This document shows positions 33,573 to 46,794 of a stretch of 64,000 bases of DNA, one piece after another. The translations under genes and the position numbers were made by a program. The stretch is taken from NCBI RefSeq assembly GCF_963259705.1, contig NC_081841.1:121783827-121847826 (forward strand), read 5' to 3'. Source of the DNA: Myotis daubentonii (taxonomy: Eukaryota > Chordata > Mammalia > Chiroptera > Vespertilionidae). Each line of letters opens with the position of its first letter. Positions within the stretch are counted from its first letter, which is position 1. The notes beneath the pieces are model-generated. The model was not told the origin of the DNA, searched no databases, and saw nothing but the letters and a program-made list of their open reading frames with translations.

Positions 33573-34401
33573 CTAGTAGCCCGGTTCAATAAATTCATGC
33601 ACATTAAAAAGGAATTAATAGCCCTAACCAGTTTGGCTGAGTGGAGAGAGCATCGGCCTGTGGACTCAAGGGTCCTGGGTTCAATTCCGGTCAAGGGCAT
33701 GTACCTTGGTTGCAGGCACATCTCCAGTGGGGAGTGTGCAGGAGGCAGCTGATCGATGCTTCTCTCTCATTGATGTTTCTAACTCTATCCCTCTCCCTTC
33801 CTCTCTGTAAAAAATCAATAAAATATGTTTTTTTAAAAAAGGAATTAATTAGCAAACTGGCCACCTGTAGATTCCATGAGGAAAGGGGCTCCCTCCTCCA
33901 TCCTCCCTCCTGTCAGGGTCCAGGGTGCAGGAGAAGGGGGTTCCTGGCTGGCAGGCCACTGACAGCAAGCTATCCAACAGCAGATTCTGTGAGGAATGGG
34001 GCTCCCTCCCTCCTACTGTCAGGGTCTGGTTTCAAAGTCAGCCATGCCCCCTGTTGGGCCAGACCCAGAGTTCTACCACGCCATGGCCTCCACCTCAGCA
34101 ACCCAGGACTGACTGCTGCTGGGTGCTTCTGGTGCTCTGAGGGTGCATTCTTCCGTCAGGCCACACGGGAAACAGCTGGGGAGGGTGCAGCCCTTGGCAG
34201 AACAACCCAGGATTCAGTGGGTCCACGCTCCAAGGGCAGGTTCCTGCCTCAAACCCCTCCCTCACCGGAAACAGCTCCAGGAAACAGCTCGGGGGAGGGC
34301 GCAGCCATTGCCAAGACAACCCCTGCAGGACTGACTTCCTTCACTTGGTCCCGGTGTTTCAGGTCTTGATGAACACCATCCATGGTTTTTATATAAGTAG
34401 A
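33573..34401 (-). mobile_element. Helitron (HeliBat-like) split by a VES SINE
   Basis: At the left is A|CTAGTAGCCCGGTTCAATAAAT, the reversed 3' CTAG end. At the right is tttttatataagtaGA|T, the reversed TC start. The outer A (33572) and T (34402) complete the A|T target. The interior is GC-rich with two related blocks (about 33880-34000 and 34140-34320) carrying repeated gaaacagct and gggctccctcc motifs. A VES SINE with its own target duplication sits at 33620-33835. Confidence 0.8.
33620..33835 (+). mobile_element. VES SINE inside the Helitron, 14-bp target duplication
   Basis: The head gccctaaccagtttggctga, the B box gggttcaattccggtcaagg and a complete body and tail are present. aaaaaggaattaat is duplicated at 33606-33619 and 33836-33849. 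Among the copies in this window it is one of the least diverged, so it is probably young. Confidence 0.94.
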
Positions 34402-35582
34402 TGCTTGAAATTTGGTTGCCTCAGACAGCAGTGAGTGGTGCTGAAAGCATCTTTCCCATCAATCATGCAACAGAGGAGGGACTGTTAAATGCTTTGTGTA
34501 TCTGGTCTCCTCTTCTGACCCCATATTTCAGACAGGAATCTGATATGAGCTATACCACAGACTTGGGAGCTTATTCAGCATTTCAATGTCTAACTTTAAG
34601 GTTATCTAATTCATCCTGTTTCTAAGCACAGCACTGATCTCTGTGACTCCACTTCACTTGGTCCAATGCTTGTTTTATCCATATGAATTTGTCTTCAAAA
34701 TGTATTTGATTTGGGAGGTCAGGGAGGATAATATCATTCACTAATTCATTAACTATATCATGGGCACATATTACATGTGTGATACTCTTTCCAGTTTTGA
34801 GGATACGATGGAAAACCTAGTAGTCAGGTTCTCACTGAGCTTACCTTTAAGTTACAGACAATGAAAAGTGAACATGCAAATATATACAATATGGGGTGGT
34901 GATATATACTATGTGGGAAAATAAAGTAGAGTAAGGCAGATTGGGAGCATGGGTGGCGAATGCTATTTTATATCAGGTGTTCTGGGAAGGCCATGCTGAT
35001 ATTTGGCAGAAGTGGTGGGGCGAGGGGCAGGGAGTGGGAGGAGAGAACAGAAGAGTTAGCCACATGGAATCTAAGGAAAGAGCATACCAAGCAAAGACAT
35101 AAAAGAATTACCAAGGTTCTGAGGCAGGAGTCTGACAGACATTTTCCAGGAAGGATAGGGAGGCCAGTGTGACTGAAAGTGAATAAGGGGTGGGCGCACA
35201 GAAGTAGAGGTCTAAGAGGAAGCTGAATCATACAGGCCTGTAGACTGCGGGAAAGCATCTGAGTATAAGGGGATCATTTCAATTTTCTTTCTAGTTTTAA
35301 TGATTTCTCTCAGGTCAATTTCTACAAGCCTCAGTTTCTCCACCTGGGATTTTCCCCTCTAATGAGATTCAAAGCCATTGGAATATTTGAGCAGAGTGAG
35401 GAGATCTGACTTAGCTCAAATATATTCCTCTGGCAACAGCAAAAAAAGTTTATATCCTCCATTGGGTATTTTTCTTATAGAAGGTTTATGACAATATACA
35501 TTAAATTAAAGAAAAAATTTTGATTTTTCAGGGTCATTTTGATGCACCATTTTCTGAATTTACCAGTAAGTGCAGTGCTATT
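34402..35582. other. Non-coding segment, mostly L2 remnant
   Basis: It has no gene. The centre (34740-35230) is an L2 remnant; the rest is unrecognised. Confidence 0.5.
34740..35230 (-). repeat. L2 LINE remnant
   Basis: The series attcattaactatatcatgg, ttgaggatacgatggaaaac, ctcactgagcttaccttta and, further on, gttctgaggcaggagtctg and ggaggccagtgtgactg is the reverse complement of the L2 3' region, in the right order. Confidence 0.6.
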
Positions 35583-35599
35583 TAAAATGCATCCAATCA

Positions 35600-36633
35600 G
35601 CTTAATTGGGAAAACATATTTGCCAATGTCATATCTGATAAGGGCCTAATCTCCAAAATTTATAGGGAACTCATACAACTTAACAAAAGGAAGATAAACA
35701 ATCCAATCAAAAAATGGGCAAAGGACATAAATAGACACCTTTCAAAAGAGGACATTCAGAAAGCCAAGAGACATATGAAAACATGCTCAAATTCACTAAT
35801 CATCCAAGAGATGCAAATCAAAACAACAATGAGGTATCATCTCACACCTGTCAGACTGGCTAACATCAACAAATCAACAAACGACAAGTGCTGGAGAGGA
35901 TGTGGAGAAAAAGGAACACTTGTGCACTGCTGGTGGGAATGCAGACTGGTGCAGCCACTATAGAAGACAGTATGGAGTTTCCTCAAAAAACTACAAATGG
36001 AACTACCATTTGACCCTGTGATCCCACTTCTAGGAATATATCCCAGGAAACCAGAAACACCAATCAGAAAGGATATATGCACCCATATGTTCATAGCAGC
36101 ACAATTCACCATAGCTAAGATCTGGAAACAGCCTAAGTGCCCATCAGTAGATGAATGGATTAGAAAACTATGGTACATCTACACGATGGAATACTATGCT
36201 GCTGTAAAAAAGAAGGAACTCCTACCATTTGCAACGGCATGGATGGAACTGGAGAGCATTATGCTAAGTGAAATAAGCCAGTCAATGAAGGAAAAATACC
36301 ACATGATCTCACTCATTCATGGATAATAGAGACCATTATAAACTTTTGAACAGTAATAGATACAGAGGCAGAGCTGCCTCAAACAGATTGTCAAACTGCA
36401 GCGGGAAGGCCGGGGAAAGTTGGGGGGCAGGAGGGAGGGGTATAAGGGATCAACCGAAGGACTTGTATGCATGCATATATGCATAACCAATGGACATGGG
36501 GCGTTGGGGGGTGGGGGAAGCCAGGGGATAGTCAAGGGCGGGGGGGAAAAAAAGACACATATGTAATACCCTTTGTAATACTTTAAGCAATTAAAAAAAA
36601 TAAAATAAAAATTAGTAACCCCCCCCAAAAAAA
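35600..36633 (+). mobile_element. 5'-truncated L1 (ORF2 end and 3'UTR), 17-bp target duplication
   Basis: The insertion begins in the last part of ORF2. An open frame at 35997-36326 covers the C-terminal 109 codons ([18 protein letters not shown]). It runs through a G-rich 3'UTR (36390-36550) to an A tail. taaaatgcatccaatca is duplicated at 35583-35599 and 36634-36650. Near the end ttagtaaccccccc separates two A runs. Confidence 0.93.
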
Positions 36634-38004
36634 TAAAATGCATCCAATCACTTATTATTGATATAAAATGAGTAGTAAACACCAAAACAAAAATAATGGA
36701 GTCATATTTTTACACTTTTTCAGTTCTTCAGTCTATTTATAATTCAGACAATGCCTCTGAGAAATAATAAAATATATTTGAACTGAATAAAAGGTATGGA
36801 ATCAAATTATGGGAGCTTAGGTTCAGTTATTTAAAAAGAGGCTGTTAATAATTAAGTTAGAGAATAAAAGATGGAACTCTAATGCATATCTGAAGAGAAA
36901 TGTAATCTTAACTTTCAATGACCATCTAGTTTGGAAATATTGAGTGTTCATAGTTACAATCAATTTGAAATTCATGTAAAATATTATTTCTGCTTTACTT
37001 GAATCCAAATGATATATCTGAATACCAAAATTTCTCTCTTTTCTTTCTTACTTTTTGATAATTTTTTATTCCTGTACATTTAAGAAATCTATTGGGATGA
37101 AAAGTAAAATATGTGTGCCTTAAGAAGGTTGTTAGTAAATTATGATGATGCTTTCTTTGAACTTGAACTGCAGTCTAACAGAATTGCCCTGCACGGCAGA
37201 ACACTTTTCTCTTCATGTTACTATACTCTCAAAACATTTTTTAATTAATTTAATTCAACACATTGATTTGGGCATTTTGAATGTTTAACTATTTAATATC
37301 ATAATATGAAGGGAGGGAGAAATTTAAAGAGAGGGCAGTGGTAGCAATCCAGACACCTAGTGTTCCCCTGGGAACAATTTTAGAACAGAAAACATTCAAT
37401 TAGATTTCAAGAAGGCTTGTCAAAAAACAGATACTATCAATGAACTGTGGAAATGCAAACAACTGACTCTTTGAGCCAAGAGGAAAGAGATACAATCAGC
37501 AAAACTGTTGACTGTGAAGGGAAAAAAAAAAAGGCAAAGAGGTTAAAGAGAATAAAAGCTTTTCAAATATATTGAAAAAGAGATAGAACACTAGAAAGTC
37601 AGACTGAAAATGAATAAGGAGGGAGAAATCCATGTTAGCTAAAGTGGCTCAAGACAGAACTGCTTTTAAAAATCTGTATCTGACAAGTTAAACACAGTTT
37701 GGGTAATTGGAACATAATTAAGACCTGGTTTATTAGAAACTGATGTAGGCAGCTGATGGTTTTTCTGCATACGAATACTCAGAACTTAGAATCCTCAAAC
37801 ATGCCTCTTGCTACCTGTACTGAAATGTCTATACAGTATTTTGCCATCCATGCTACTACCTTTATTTAGGACTGAAACCTAATTGTGCTTTCAGCCTCTG
37901 AACACTTCTATAAAATTAAAAATCAAGTAGAATGCATACAACTAGAAAATAAGATGGATTCAAGTCAGTAAGAATTAAGTTACTGATTTCCATCAACCCA
38001 CAGA

Positions 38005-38222
38005 GGCAATGTGTGTAAGTGCTTAAGTGCATAGTCTATTGAGACAACTACCTTGGTTCGAACCTTTCTCTTACTGTTAACTGGCTGTGTGACTAATGAC
38101 TAATGACTGACTGCTCTGGACCTTCTTTTCCTCATTTTTAAAATTAGACTTATCTGTTATGAGGATGAAAATAATGTAGTTCATGTAGTGCTCAATAATG
38201 TTAGCTATTATTATCAGAGTAA
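38005..38222 (+). repeat. MIR SINE, nearly full length
   Basis: The order gtgcttaagtgcatagtc, ccttggttcgaacc, ttaactggctgtgtgac, ccttcttttcctcatttttaaa and gtgctcaataatgttagc matches the MIR consensus from tRNA-like head to 3' end. Confidence 0.75.
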
Positions 38223-38499
38223 AACCTTCCTGCAATAAAAAAGAGAATGCTAGAATTCCAAGGCTGCATTTGAGTGACAAGAAAGTGAGATTAGAAGAGT
38301 TGGGCTTAACATATATTTTAATAATATAGTAACTCCAAATAGAAGTTCAATCAATGTAATTTAAATGAGTATTGCACAGCCTGGCATATATCTACCTAGA
38401 AAGATAAATAATTAAGCACTGAATTTTGCCTTATGTGTCAGAAGGAGAGCTAGGAAAAGCAATGAGGCTGAACAATGATAAATAAACAAAATTATTTAG

Positions 38500-39300
38500 T
38501 ATGTTATATGGTGATAAATACTATAGAAAAAAGAAAAAATACAACTGAGTATGAGACTGAGGAAGAGTTGGTTGTTGGCAATGTTAAATAGTATGGTCAA
38601 GGTCACTTTCATTGGGAAGGCCAGGTTTAAGGAAACACTTGAGCCAAGACTTGTCTCCATATGGAGATTCTAATATTTTAGAATTCTAGCAAGTTATAGA
38701 AACTTAACACATTAATAACATAATACATTAATTTATTCATTTAATTTATTGGTCAGTCAGTCAGACAAAAACAAATATGTATAAGCACCTCTAGAAACAG
38801 GTGCTAAATAGACACTGGGGAGCAAGAAGACACAGCTTCTACCATAATATAAATTATCATCTAGTTGGGAGACAAACATTGACTTAATAAACACATAAAC
38901 GCTTAATGCAACTGAAAAATAGCTACACGGTGTTAAGACAGCTTGTAATAGGAGGTTTGATTTAGATAGGGAATTCAGGGAAGGCTCCATTGAAATTTGA
39001 AGGATAACTAGGTGTTGACTAGTCAAATAAGGGAGAGAATTTATTCAGGTATAATAAATAACATGTGCAACATCACTGAGATGAAAAAAGTTTGCAAAGT
39101 AAGAGGCAAACTAAAAGAGCCGGTGGACTAGGGGCAGATAAGGGTGAAGTTCTGAGTGTGTGTTGGGGGATCAGGCAAGCCCTTTTAGGCCACATTAAGG
39201 AATTATACATTTTTCAGAAAGCAATTTTTGATGTAAGAAATGTCCAAACCTGTAGAGAATTTTTTATGAATTTATTTAAGCCACACTGTAGGATAATTAC
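38500..39300 (-). repeat. L2 LINE remnants
   Basis: atatggtgataaatactatag, ggaaacacttgagccaagac, gggaaggctccattgaaattt, ggtgctaaatagacactgggg and acatgtgcaac are reverse-complement L2 motifs. The order is not fully collinear, so at least two fragments are likely. Confidence 0.55.
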
Positions 39301-40494
39301 TGGGAAGAAAAATCTCAATGGGTTGAAAAGATGCTCCAGAAAAATGGCAGTTTTGCAGCTTATTTTATACAATCCAATAAAAAAAGAGACATAAGGAAGG
39401 GTTACATAAAATTCATTGGTGGTAGATTAGGGAGGTGGAAGGAAACAAAGCAGATCTCAGAGATTGGGTAAAGAGTAAAATGAAGAGTCAAATGCTTCTT
39501 TTACATTGATTGGTATAGTAAAAATTAACTTTTATAGCCCTTAGACATGGTATTTGGAGAACATGAAAACAACAAAAGGTTGTGTTCTCTTGCTCTGGTA
39601 TGAAAGGTATAACCTGAGGGGTCCAGAAAAAAAAATTACTCTGATATTGCGAAGATACGTTATCTTAGATACAAAAAGACAATAGACAGGCTTACTTAAA
39701 ATAAAGATTGACTTGTCAAGGAAGCTACAGGCCTAGGATGTGACTAGCACCATAACTTGGTTTTAGTTAGGAATTTTTATATTGAGAGAATCCTATTAGT
39801 TACTTTTGGTCTCTGAGTTTGTAAGACCCACCATGCAGGCCTCCCCTGAGCTTGTGAGGCTTAGTATGAGGTCCTCTTTTCAATTACACAATGAAGAGTG
39901 AAGGAGGGACTTTAAACTGGGGTATCATGTGACCTCATTTAGCTTTGAGAATTATGTAAAGTGAAAATTTGGGAGTCCAGTGAGAGATGATAATAGCTTG
40001 AATCAGAAGAAATCTAGTGCAGATAAGGGAATGGTGTTGGTGATGGATCAAATGTAGGAGTAAGAAAAAAATGAGTCATCAAACTTCTGAGCCTCTTGTT
40101 TGTGTATGTGAAAGTGTTATTGAGGAAATTGGGATATCCCTTTGTCCACTGAGTGCTGAGGATAAAGTCCTTATGATATCTCAAGGAAAACAATTTTCTG
40201 AGACTTTCACAAGGGAATGAGTGATTTTTATTTGCATGGAATTATATTCCTTGGCTTCTAAAGTCCCATTTCCCTTAGTTCAGTTGTAGAAGAAATGTAG
40301 TTGGAGTTTCCGTAAAGCTAAAAGCAAAGTTGGTGTCTAGAGTTTCTATTCTGTGTTGCAGCCAGATTCAGTTCATCATTAGACTAGTTGCAGTCCATCA
40401 GTCCATTGTGTGGGGGTCCACATAGTAGTGGGACATGTGGGCAAATGAAGGGGATCCAAGAGGGTACACCCCATGCAACAAGCCCCAAGCACAT

Positions 40495-40585
40495 AAGAGA
40501 AAACCTGGTTTTCCTCCTTGATAAGATGGAAGTGAACAAACCCACCTATTAGGTTTGCTATGAGGATTAAAGAAGATAATGTAGG
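40495..40585 (+). repeat. MIR SINE fragment
   Basis: tggttttcctccttgataaga, acctattaggtttgctatgag and gattaaagaagataatg follow the central MIR consensus. Confidence 0.5.
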
Positions 40586-43316
40586 TTTAGGGGAAGGAAA
40601 ATGTTCCTTTCTACCCTTAGATTCTGTGATTGGTCTAAGAATTAAATTGACACGAGATGGATAAGCAGAAGAAAAAATTCAATTATGTGTGTATACATGG
40701 AAGTTTCACAGATATGAGACTCAAAGGCAGCCAGATAGTTGAGACGTGTTTACCATCTAGAATCAAGGAAAGAGATAGAGGCCTGGAGCTTCTAAGTGGG
40801 GAGGGGGGCGTAATTTCAGGAAAGGAAGAAGAAATGTATTATAAACAATATTTGTTTTTTTTTATGCAGATAAACGAGGTGAAAACATTTATCTCTGATA
40901 GTATCTCCCTTGCTGGAACAAGTAAGCTTTCTAATAGAAATTTCTTTTATAAATGTAGATTTCTCCCCACAGATTGGGAAATTTGTACTTTCTTTAAGCA
41001 GTTAAAGAGGAGGTAAAGAGCTTTTCCTGAGTCTGGTTTGTGGGCCTTGATTACCTTCAGCTGAAAGTAATTCACATGCTAAAGTGACATATTTTGGGGT
41101 GGCAGGTTCTGAACTCCTTTAGCGTGAAGTGCTGAAACATTATATGTGCTCAATAAATGAAAATAATTACTTTATTAATTCAATCTGAAAATTATCACCA
41201 TTGTAGAATTGAGGAGATGATATAACAAAAAAATCAATATTCTCTCAGACTGTAAATCTTTATGGAAGAGAAGAAGAAAGCAGCAAGCATACCTAAATTT
41301 TAATTTGCAGATTTATTCATCTCAGAGTTTTATTCACAGGTTCACATGCACATAAACCTACATGTATACATGGGTGCATCCTTCTTCACTGGAAGTTCAT
41401 GGTTAGATGATCCATCCAATTTGACACAGGTCTCTATTGAAAGCCTCAATGGAAATTTGATTACAAAATCCCCAAGCTTTGGATCATGTTGATATCTCTT
41501 TTAGAAGATCCAAGAAGCTTTTGCAGCTCTTTCTGTTTAGCTTTTGTATCATTTCATTTATGATAATTTTACCAAGTGACTTTCATCAATGTCAGTATCT
41601 GTTTAATTTTGCTTGACTCTATTAGCTAATGCTTAGCCAGTGCTGGAATATTGATCTCAGATAATCTACTGAGCTTTGCACAAGATGGCCCCAATGTTTG
41701 TCATCTATCTTTTGTTCTTAGTCCGATTTCAACTTCAAAAATTTATTTGTTAAGTCATGTTTTCAGGCAGTCTCTGAAAAACCATTCATTAATTCTTTTC
41801 CTAAACTTCCATGATTGATTTTTAACATAGGCATAATTGTTAAATCATTATTCTCTAATAACTATTCATAATCAGTAATGTGCTTTACAAAGGTAATTGT
41901 TATTCCTAACTTTGCTATGGTGATTTATCATCATTGATCACTGCTGCCATTGCTTTTGTAAAATTAGTATTGAAGTAGCCTCTGTAAAAGTTTGGCCTCG
42001 ATGGCTTTCACAATGGTAACAGTAATTTCTATTTTAGTCTAATATTCTTCACAGCTCTCATTCACCAGGCATGTGGACAAAACGGGCCCACATTTTAAAC
42101 CTAATAAGCTCAGGGGAGGCCTTGGTGGTGGCCTTACAAACTCAGACACCTAAAACAACCACAAAGGATGGTCTGAAATGAAAAATTTTTAACTAAAAGT
42201 AGCTTATGGTGGATAGTTATGTTGGAGGCCCTATGTTCCCAAAGTTCAATTTTTGCCTTAACTGAGCCTGTTTATTTTCATCTACATTCTACAAGATATC
42301 TTTAGAATATCAAAGTATTTTCCTTTTTCCGGAACCACCAAAGAAGAGGCACCACTCTGCACAGACAACAAATACCCTCATTATTATTTAGTTGTTGTTT
42401 TTGTTGTTGTTAATCTTTATCAATGAGAGTATAACAGATGTCTACCTTTTTTCTTCGCATTTTGCCTCCTCCACCCAGTTTCCTTCTGCCCCAGGCCTTT
42501 ATCACACTATTGCCTCTTTCCATGGACAATACATTTATTCATATAAGTATTTGGTTAATCTCTTTCGTTCTTTCCTTCCTGCTTCCCCCCGATATCAGTG
42601 TGTTCCATGTTTCCATGACTCTGAGTCTATTTTACTTTTATTGTTGATAGTATTACAATATCTCCCATTTTTCCTCCCTTTACCCCCCTCTTCCAAGCCA
42701 CTATCCACTCTTCACTATCCTATTGCCCATGTCCATGGGCTATGAATGTAGTTGGTTTATCTCTTCTTGTTCCACAAAACCCATATTGAGTTATATCAGT
42801 CTTTCCTTGACTCCATGCTTTGGGTCTTATTTTATTGATCAATTCATTTTGTTCATTAGATTCCACAAATCAGTGAGATCATGTGACATTTGTCTTTTTC
42901 AGATGGCTTATTTCACTTAGCATAATATATTCCAGGTCCATCCACGCTGTCCCAAAGGGTAAGAGACCCTTCTTTTTCACAGCTGCTTAGTATTCCATAG
43001 TATAAATGTCCCACAGATTTTTTATCCACTCATCTACTGATGGACACTTGGGCTGTTTCCAAATCATAGCTATTGTAAATAATGCTGCTATGAACATAGG
43101 GGTGCATATATTCTTTCTGGTTGGTGGTTTGGGGGTTTTAGGATATATTCCCAGAAGTGGGATCACTGGGTCAAATGGAAGTTCCATTTTTAATTTTTTG
43201 AGGAATCTCCATACTGTTTTCCATAATGGCTGTACTAAGCTGCATTCCCAATAGTAGTGAACTAGTGTTCCCTTTTCTCCACATCCTCACCAGAACTTGT
43301 TGTTTATTGATTTTTT

Positions 43317-43530
43317 AAAAATATATTTTATTGATTTTTTACAGAGAGGATGGGAGAGGGATAGAGAGTTAGAATCATCGATGAGAGAGAAACATGGATC
43401 AGCCGCCTCCTGCATGTACCCTATTAGGGTTGTGCCATCAACCAAGGTAGATGCCTCTGACTGGAATCAAACCTGGGACCCTTAAGTCCACAGGCCAACG
43501 CTCTATCCATGAGCCAAACTGGCCAGGGCT
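43317..43530 (-). mobile_element. VES SINE with imperfect 15-bp target duplication
   Basis: This is the reverse complement of a complete VES (head agccctggccagtttggctc). gttt(a/g)ttgatttttt flanks it at 43302-43316 and 43531-43545 with one difference. Confidence 0.9.
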
Positions 43531-44696
43531 GTTTGTTGATTTTTTTTATGATAGCTATTCTGACAGTTGTGAAATGATATCTCATTGTGGTTTTAATTTG
43601 CATTTCTCTGATGATTAGTGACTTTGAGTATTTTTTCATATGTATCTTGGCTACATATGTATGTCCTCTTTGGAGAAATGTTTATTCAGGTCTTGTGCCT
43701 ATTTTGAAATTAGATTGTTTGTCTTCCTTTGGCTGAGTTATATGAGTACTTTATATATTTTGGATATTAACCTGTTATCAGACATATCATTGACAAATAT
43801 ATTCTCCCATACAGTGTGTTCACTTTTCATTTTGATGGTGGTTTCTTTTGCTGTGCAGAAGTTTCTTTATTTTGATATAGTCCCATTTTCTTATTTTCTA
43901 TTTAGTTTCCTTTGTCCTAGGAGATGTATCCGTAAACATATTGCTACAAGAGATGTGTGAGATTTTACTACCTATGGTTGCTTCTAAGAATTTTTATGGT
44001 TTCTGGTCTTACATTTAAGTCTTTTATCCATCTTGAGTTTATTCTTGTGTATGGTGTAAGTTGGTGGTCTAGTTTCATCTTTTTGCATGTGTCTGTCCAG
44101 TTTTCCCAGCACCATTTTTTTGAAGAGACTGTCTTGACTCCATTGTATGTTCCTGCCTCCTTTGACAAAATTAATTTACCATAATGGTGTGGGTCAATTT
44201 CTGGGGTCTTTGTTCTGATCCATTAGTCTATATGCCTGTTCTTCTGCTAGTACCAGGCTGTTTTTGTTATGGTGGCTTTGTAGTATAGTTTGATATACAT
44301 TATTGTGGTCCTTCCTACTTCTTTCTCCTTTCTCAGATAGCTGAAGCTATTTGAGGTCTTTTATGGTTCCATATAAATTTTTGGAGTGTTTGTTCTAGCT
44401 CTGTGAAGTATGCCATTGGTGTTTTAATAGGGATTGCATTGAATCTATAGATTGCTTTGAGTACTATAGACATTTTAATGATGTTAATTCTTCTAATCCA
44501 TGAATATGGTATATGCTTTCATTTATTTGTATCTTCCTCTATTTCTTTTTTCAATGTCCTACAGTTTTCCAAGTACAGGTCTTTTAACTACTTGGTTAAT
44601 TAAGTTTATGCCTAGGCATCTTAATTTTTGTTGTTGCAATGGTAAATGGGACTGATCTTTTAGTTTCTCTTTCTGACAGTTTATTACCCTATATAA

Positions 44697-44932
44697 TAAA
44701 AGCCCAGTGACCAAATGGTGGAAGAACCAGAACAACTAGTCGACCAGTCAGTATGACATGCACTGACCATCAGAAGACAGACACTCAATGCAGGAGCTGC
44801 CCCCTGTGGTCAGTGTGCTCCCACAGTGGGAGCACCGCTCGGCTGATCAGGATGAGTGGTGCTCCCACAGCAGGCCGATCCCCACAGGCCATGCCCCACA
44901 TCAGTGCATGAATGCATGCACTGGGCCTCTAG
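44697..44932 (+). mobile_element. Short Helitron (HeliBatN-like)
   Basis: It runs from ccctatataataaaagccc to a hairpin (gtgcatgaatgcatgcac) and gggcctCTAG, between A44696 and T44933. L1-E reads through from gtttatta to ttggtatata across the site with no duplication, as expected for a Helitron. Confidence 0.85.
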
Positions 44933-45705
44933 TTGGTATATAAAAATGCCATTGATTTCTGGATGTTGATTTTGTATTGTGCTACCTTGCCAAATTCATT
45001 TATTATGTCTGGTAGTTTCCTGGTGGGGTCTTTAGGATTTTCTATGTACAATATCATGTCATTTGCTAATAATGACAGTTTTACCACCTCCTTTCCAATT
45101 TGGATGCTTTTTATCTCTTCTTGCCTAATTGCTGAGTCTAGGACTTCCAGAATAAGAGTGGTAAAAGCAGAGATCCTTGTCTTTTTCCGGTTCTTAATGG
45201 AAACACTTTTAGTTTTTGCCCATTGAGTATTATGTTGGCTGTAATTCTGTCATATATGACCTTTATTAAATTGAGGTATGATCTCTCTATAACTTCTTTA
45301 CTGAGAGTTTTTATCAAAAATGGTGCTGGATTTTTTTTTTTTGCCTGATTGATTTTTTTAAATTAAATCTTTATTGTTCAGATTATTACAGTTGTTTCTC
45401 TTTTTCCCCCCCATAGCTCCCCTCCACCAGGTTCCCACCCCACCCTCTGCCCTCGCCTGCCCCTCACTGTCCTCATTCATAGGTGCGCGATTTTTGTCCA
45501 GTCTCTTCCCGCACCCCACACACCCCTTTCCCCTGCCCGAGAATAGTCTGTCCACTCCCTTTCTATGCCCCTGGTTCTATTATATTCACCAGTTTATTCT
45601 GTTCATCAGATTATTTATTCACTTGATATTTAGATTCACTTGTTGATAGATGTGTATTTGTTGTTCATAATTTGTATCTTTACCTTTTTCTTCTTCTTCC
45701 TCTTC

Positions 45706-46576
45706 TTAAAGGATACCTTTCAGCATTTCATATAATACTGGTTTGGTGGTGATGAACTCCTTTAGCTTTTTCTTGTCTGTGAAACTCTTTATCTGACCTT
45801 CAATTCTGAATGATAGCTTTGCTGGGTAAAGTAATCTTGGTTGTAGGTTCTTGTTATTCATCAATTTGAATATTTCTTGCCACTCTCTTCTGGCCTGTAT
45901 AGTTTCTGTTGAGAAATCAGCTGACATTCCTATGGGTACTCCCTTGTAGGTAACTGACTTTCTTTCTCTTGCTGCTTTTAAGATTCTGTCTTTGTCTTTT
46001 GCTCTTGGCATTTTAATTATGATGTGTCTTGGTGTGGTCCTCTTTGGATTCCTTTTGTTTGGGGTTCTCTGTGCTTCCTGGACTTGTAAGTAAGTCTATT
46101 CCTTTCACCAGGTAGGGGAAGTTTTCTGTCATTATTTCTTCAAATAGATTTTCAATATCTTGCTCTCTCTCTTCTTCTGGCACCCCTATAATTCTGAAGT
46201 TGGTATGCTTAAAGCTGTCCCAGAGGCTCCTTACACTATCTTTGTATTTTTGGATTCTTTTTTCATTTTGCTTTTCTGGTTGGGTGTTTTTTGCTTCTTC
46301 ATATTTTAAATCTTTGACTTGATTCTTGTGATCCTCTAGTCTGCTGTTGGATCTCTGTATAATATTCGTTATTTCAGTCAGTGTATGCTTAATTTCTAGT
46401 TGGTCCTTTTTCATAACCTCAAGGGTCTCACTAGATTTCTTGAGGGTCCCACTAAATTTATTGGCAGTTTCTAGAAAATTCTTGAAAAACCTTATAAGTG
46501 TGGTTTTGAACTCTATATCCAGTAGTTTGCTTTCCTACATTTCTGTCACTTGTGACCTGTTTCTTTGTCTCCACAT
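45706..46576 (-). pseudogene. HAL1-2 ORF1, frameshifted
   Basis: The start codon is at 46576-46574 (MWRQRNR). The frame is closely related to HAL1-1 ORF1 through the coiled coil and RRM. A 4-bp aagt duplication near 46088-46095 shifts the frame, so the middle ends in a stop at 46013-46015. The C-terminal domain is open again in the correct frame from 46011 to 45706 (MPRAKDKDRIL to the same C-terminal GIL as HAL1-1). Further small changes occur upstream, where the frame is open from 46414. Confidence 0.85.
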
Positions 46577-46580
46577 TTTT

Positions 46581-46794
46581 TTAAAATATATTTTATTGAT
46601 TTTTTACAGAGAGGAAGGGAGAGGGATAGAGAGTTAGAAACATCGATGAGAGAGAAACATCAATCAGCTACCTCCTGCACACTCCCCACTGGGGATGTGC
46701 CCACAACCAAGGCACATGGCCTTGACCGGAATCGAACCTGGGACCCTTCAGTTTGTAGGCTGATGCTCTATCCACTGAGCCAAACCGGTCAGGC
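46581..46794 (-). mobile_element. VES SINE at the HAL1-2 start codon, 15-bp target duplication
   Basis: This is a complete reverse VES. tgtctccacattttt is duplicated at 46566-46580 and 46795-46809. The original ATG of HAL1-2 ORF1 (reverse of cat in ccacat) lies within the duplication, so the SINE sits immediately upstream of the ORF. Confidence 0.93.

Larger units (their letters stand above)
36651..42390. other. Long non-coding stretch with MIR and L2 remnants
   Basis: No gene is recognisable in either strand. MIR pieces lie at 38005-38222 and 40495-40585, and L2 pieces at 38500-39300. The frames at 39092-39394 and 40657-41016 have no recognisable motifs. The remainder is unremarkable AT-rich DNA. 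Confidence 0.55.

Noticed and set aside
33620..33720. tRNA gene
   Set aside because: The tRNA-like A and B boxes belong to the head of a VES SINE; the same applies to the other VES copies.
39590..41110. Possible old LTR-like blocks
   Set aside because: Some phrases look LTR-like, but I could not define ends, signals in order or a family.
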